Assembly: GCA_035577685.1 (NCBI GenBank) | Contig: DATLVC010000358.1 | Location: forward strand, 1-6,775 | Source of the DNA: CAIYRG01 sp035577685 | Lineage (GTDB): Bacteria; Pseudomonadota; Alphaproteobacteria; Micropepsales; Micropepsaceae | Length of the DNA: 6,775 nt | Direction: 5' to 3' | Part shown: piece by piece, positions 6,276-6,775 of the stretch | How positions within the stretch are numbered: the first letter of the stretch is position 1 | Layout of the letters: every line of letters starts with the position of its first letter | The notes under the pieces: generated by a model | What the model saw: the letters and a program-made list of their open reading frames with translations, nothing else | Databases searched by the model: none | What the model was told of the DNA's origin: nothing | Translations under genes and position numbers: made by a program

Positions 6276-6299
6276 CCTGTTTTGTGAATCTATCACAGG
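6276..6299. promoter_or_regulatory. Inverted repeat in the slt-dapA divergent intergenic region
   Basis: TGTGA (6283-6287), 5-bp spacer, TCACA (6293-6297) is a perfect inverted repeat, enclosed by CCTGT (6276-6280) and ACAGG (6295-6299). It resembles a CRP/FNR-family site, but the spacer is one base shorter than the CRP TGTGA-N6-TCACA consensus. It is the only clear dyad in the 169-bp region between the two start codons and could serve one or both genes. Just after it is a tandem GGTAAAGGTAAA (6298-6309). Confidence 0.4.
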
Positions 6300-6311
6300 T
6301 AAAGGTAAATC
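6282..6311 (+). promoter_or_regulatory. Candidate dapA promoter
   Basis: TTGTGA (6282-6287) and TAAATC (6306-6311) are spaced 18 bp apart, about 57 bp before the dapA ATG. The -35 box falls inside the dyad at 6276-6299, so a factor bound there would affect it. I saw no equally good pair for slt on the minus strand. Assigned by eye only. Confidence 0.3.
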
Positions 6312-6368
6312 TTTGCGCCACCCCGGCACGAAAGGTTAAGGTCCGGCGCACCTCTTCAGGATTATGGC

Positions 6369-6775
6369 ATGGCTGGCATCGATCGAATCAAAGGGTCCAT
6401 CACCGCATTGATCACGCCGTTCAGGAATGGCGAGCTCGATGAGGATGCCTTCTGCAAGCTTGTCGAATGGCAAATTGCGGAAGGGACCCATGGGCTCGTT
6501 CCGGTCGGCACCACCGGGGAATCGCCGACGCTGAGCCACAAGGAGCACATGCGGGTGGTGGCGCTGTGCGTGAAAACCGCACACGGGCGCGTGCCGGTAA
6601 TCGCAGGCGCAGGCTCGAATTCGACTCGCGAAGCCATCGAGTTGACCCGGCACGCCAAGGACGTTGGCGCCAATGCGGCTCTTTCCGTCACGCCCTATTA
6701 CAACAAGCCCACGCAGGAGGGCGTTTACCGCCATTTCGCCAGCATTGCCGAGGCGGTCGACATCCCGATCGTGCT
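6369..6775 (+). CDS. dapA: 4-hydroxy-tetrahydrodipicolinate synthase, 3'-truncated by window edge
   Basis: DapA condenses pyruvate with aspartate semialdehyde in the cytoplasm, the first committed step to diaminopimelate and lysine. The 135 complete codons visible (of about 290-295) carry the N-terminal half of the TIM barrel: GSITALITPF (9-18), the substrate-binding GTTGES (47-52, Thr48/Thr49 matching E. coli Thr44/Thr45), VIAGAGSNSTREAI (77-90) and TPYYNKPTQEG (108-118) with Tyr111 matching E. coli Tyr107. The Schiff-base lysine is beyond the edge. The start ATG 6369 has AGGA (6358-6361) 7 bases upstream; ATG 6364 is out of frame. The frame continues open to the last base. It is divergent from slt. 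Confidence 0.96.
   Translation, partial: MAGIDRIKGSITALITPFRNGELDEDAFCKLVEWQIAEGTHGLVPVGTTGESPTLSHKEHMRVVALCVKTAHGRVPVIAGAGSNSTREAIELTRHAKDVGANAALSVTPYYNKPTQEGVYRHFASIAEAVDIPIV

Noticed and set aside
6283..6297. Classical CRP site between slt and dapA
   Set aside because: The spacer is 5 bp, not the 6 bp of the CRP consensus, so I describe only an inverted repeat and do not name the regulator.
1..6775. Mobile element, CRISPR array, tRNA, or toxin-antitoxin or defence system
   Set aside because: I found no transposase, integrase, regular repeat-spacer pattern, tRNA cloverleaf or paired small toxin/antitoxin frames; gene content is housekeeping-like.

Overview
The window reads as ordinary chromosomal DNA from an alphaproteobacterium. 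This rests on GC-rich codon use, on protein sequences typical of Hyphomicrobiales, Caulobacterales and Rhizomicrobium-like lineages, and on a lytic transglycosylase gene divergent from dapA, an arrangement I recall from that class. I cannot place it to genus from sequence alone. There are no rRNA or tRNA genes, CRISPR arrays, insertion sequences or phage genes, and I see no convincing new multi-gene system.

Left half, all on the + strand. The 3' three quarters of gatB (amidotransferase subunit B for Gln/Asn-tRNA) runs off the left edge. An AT-rich intergenic region of about 240 bp follows, with a stem-loop, a TTGACA box and an inverted repeat over that box. It precedes a very basic 82-residue histone H1-like protein. 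A GC-rich stem-loop with a UUCG loop separates that gene from a Nu/YfcG-YghU-like glutathione S-transferase with an unusual Lys/Arg-rich N-terminal tail. A 200-bp gap with short direct repeats and a near-consensus CtrA-like site leads to a small single-Sel1-repeat protein.

Right half. Convergent with the Sel1 gene, and only 7 bp from it, lies a minus-strand pair: an Slt70-type soluble lytic transglycosylase with a signal peptide, followed by an alpha/beta hydrolase. The two reading frames share an ATGA stop/start overlap, so translational coupling is likely. Divergent from them, dapA (4-hydroxy-tetrahydrodipicolinate synthase) begins and runs off the right edge. DapA makes the precursor of diaminopimelate and lysine, and Slt cleaves diaminopimelate-containing peptidoglycan, so this end of the window has a cell-wall theme.

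The most unusual non-coding signal is a sequence shared by two intergenic regions. The left part CCTGTTTTGTG and the right part TCACAGG occur directly joined upstream of the H1-like gene, and separated by 6 bp between slt and dapA. It could be a common regulator site or coincidence, and a genome-wide motif count would settle which.
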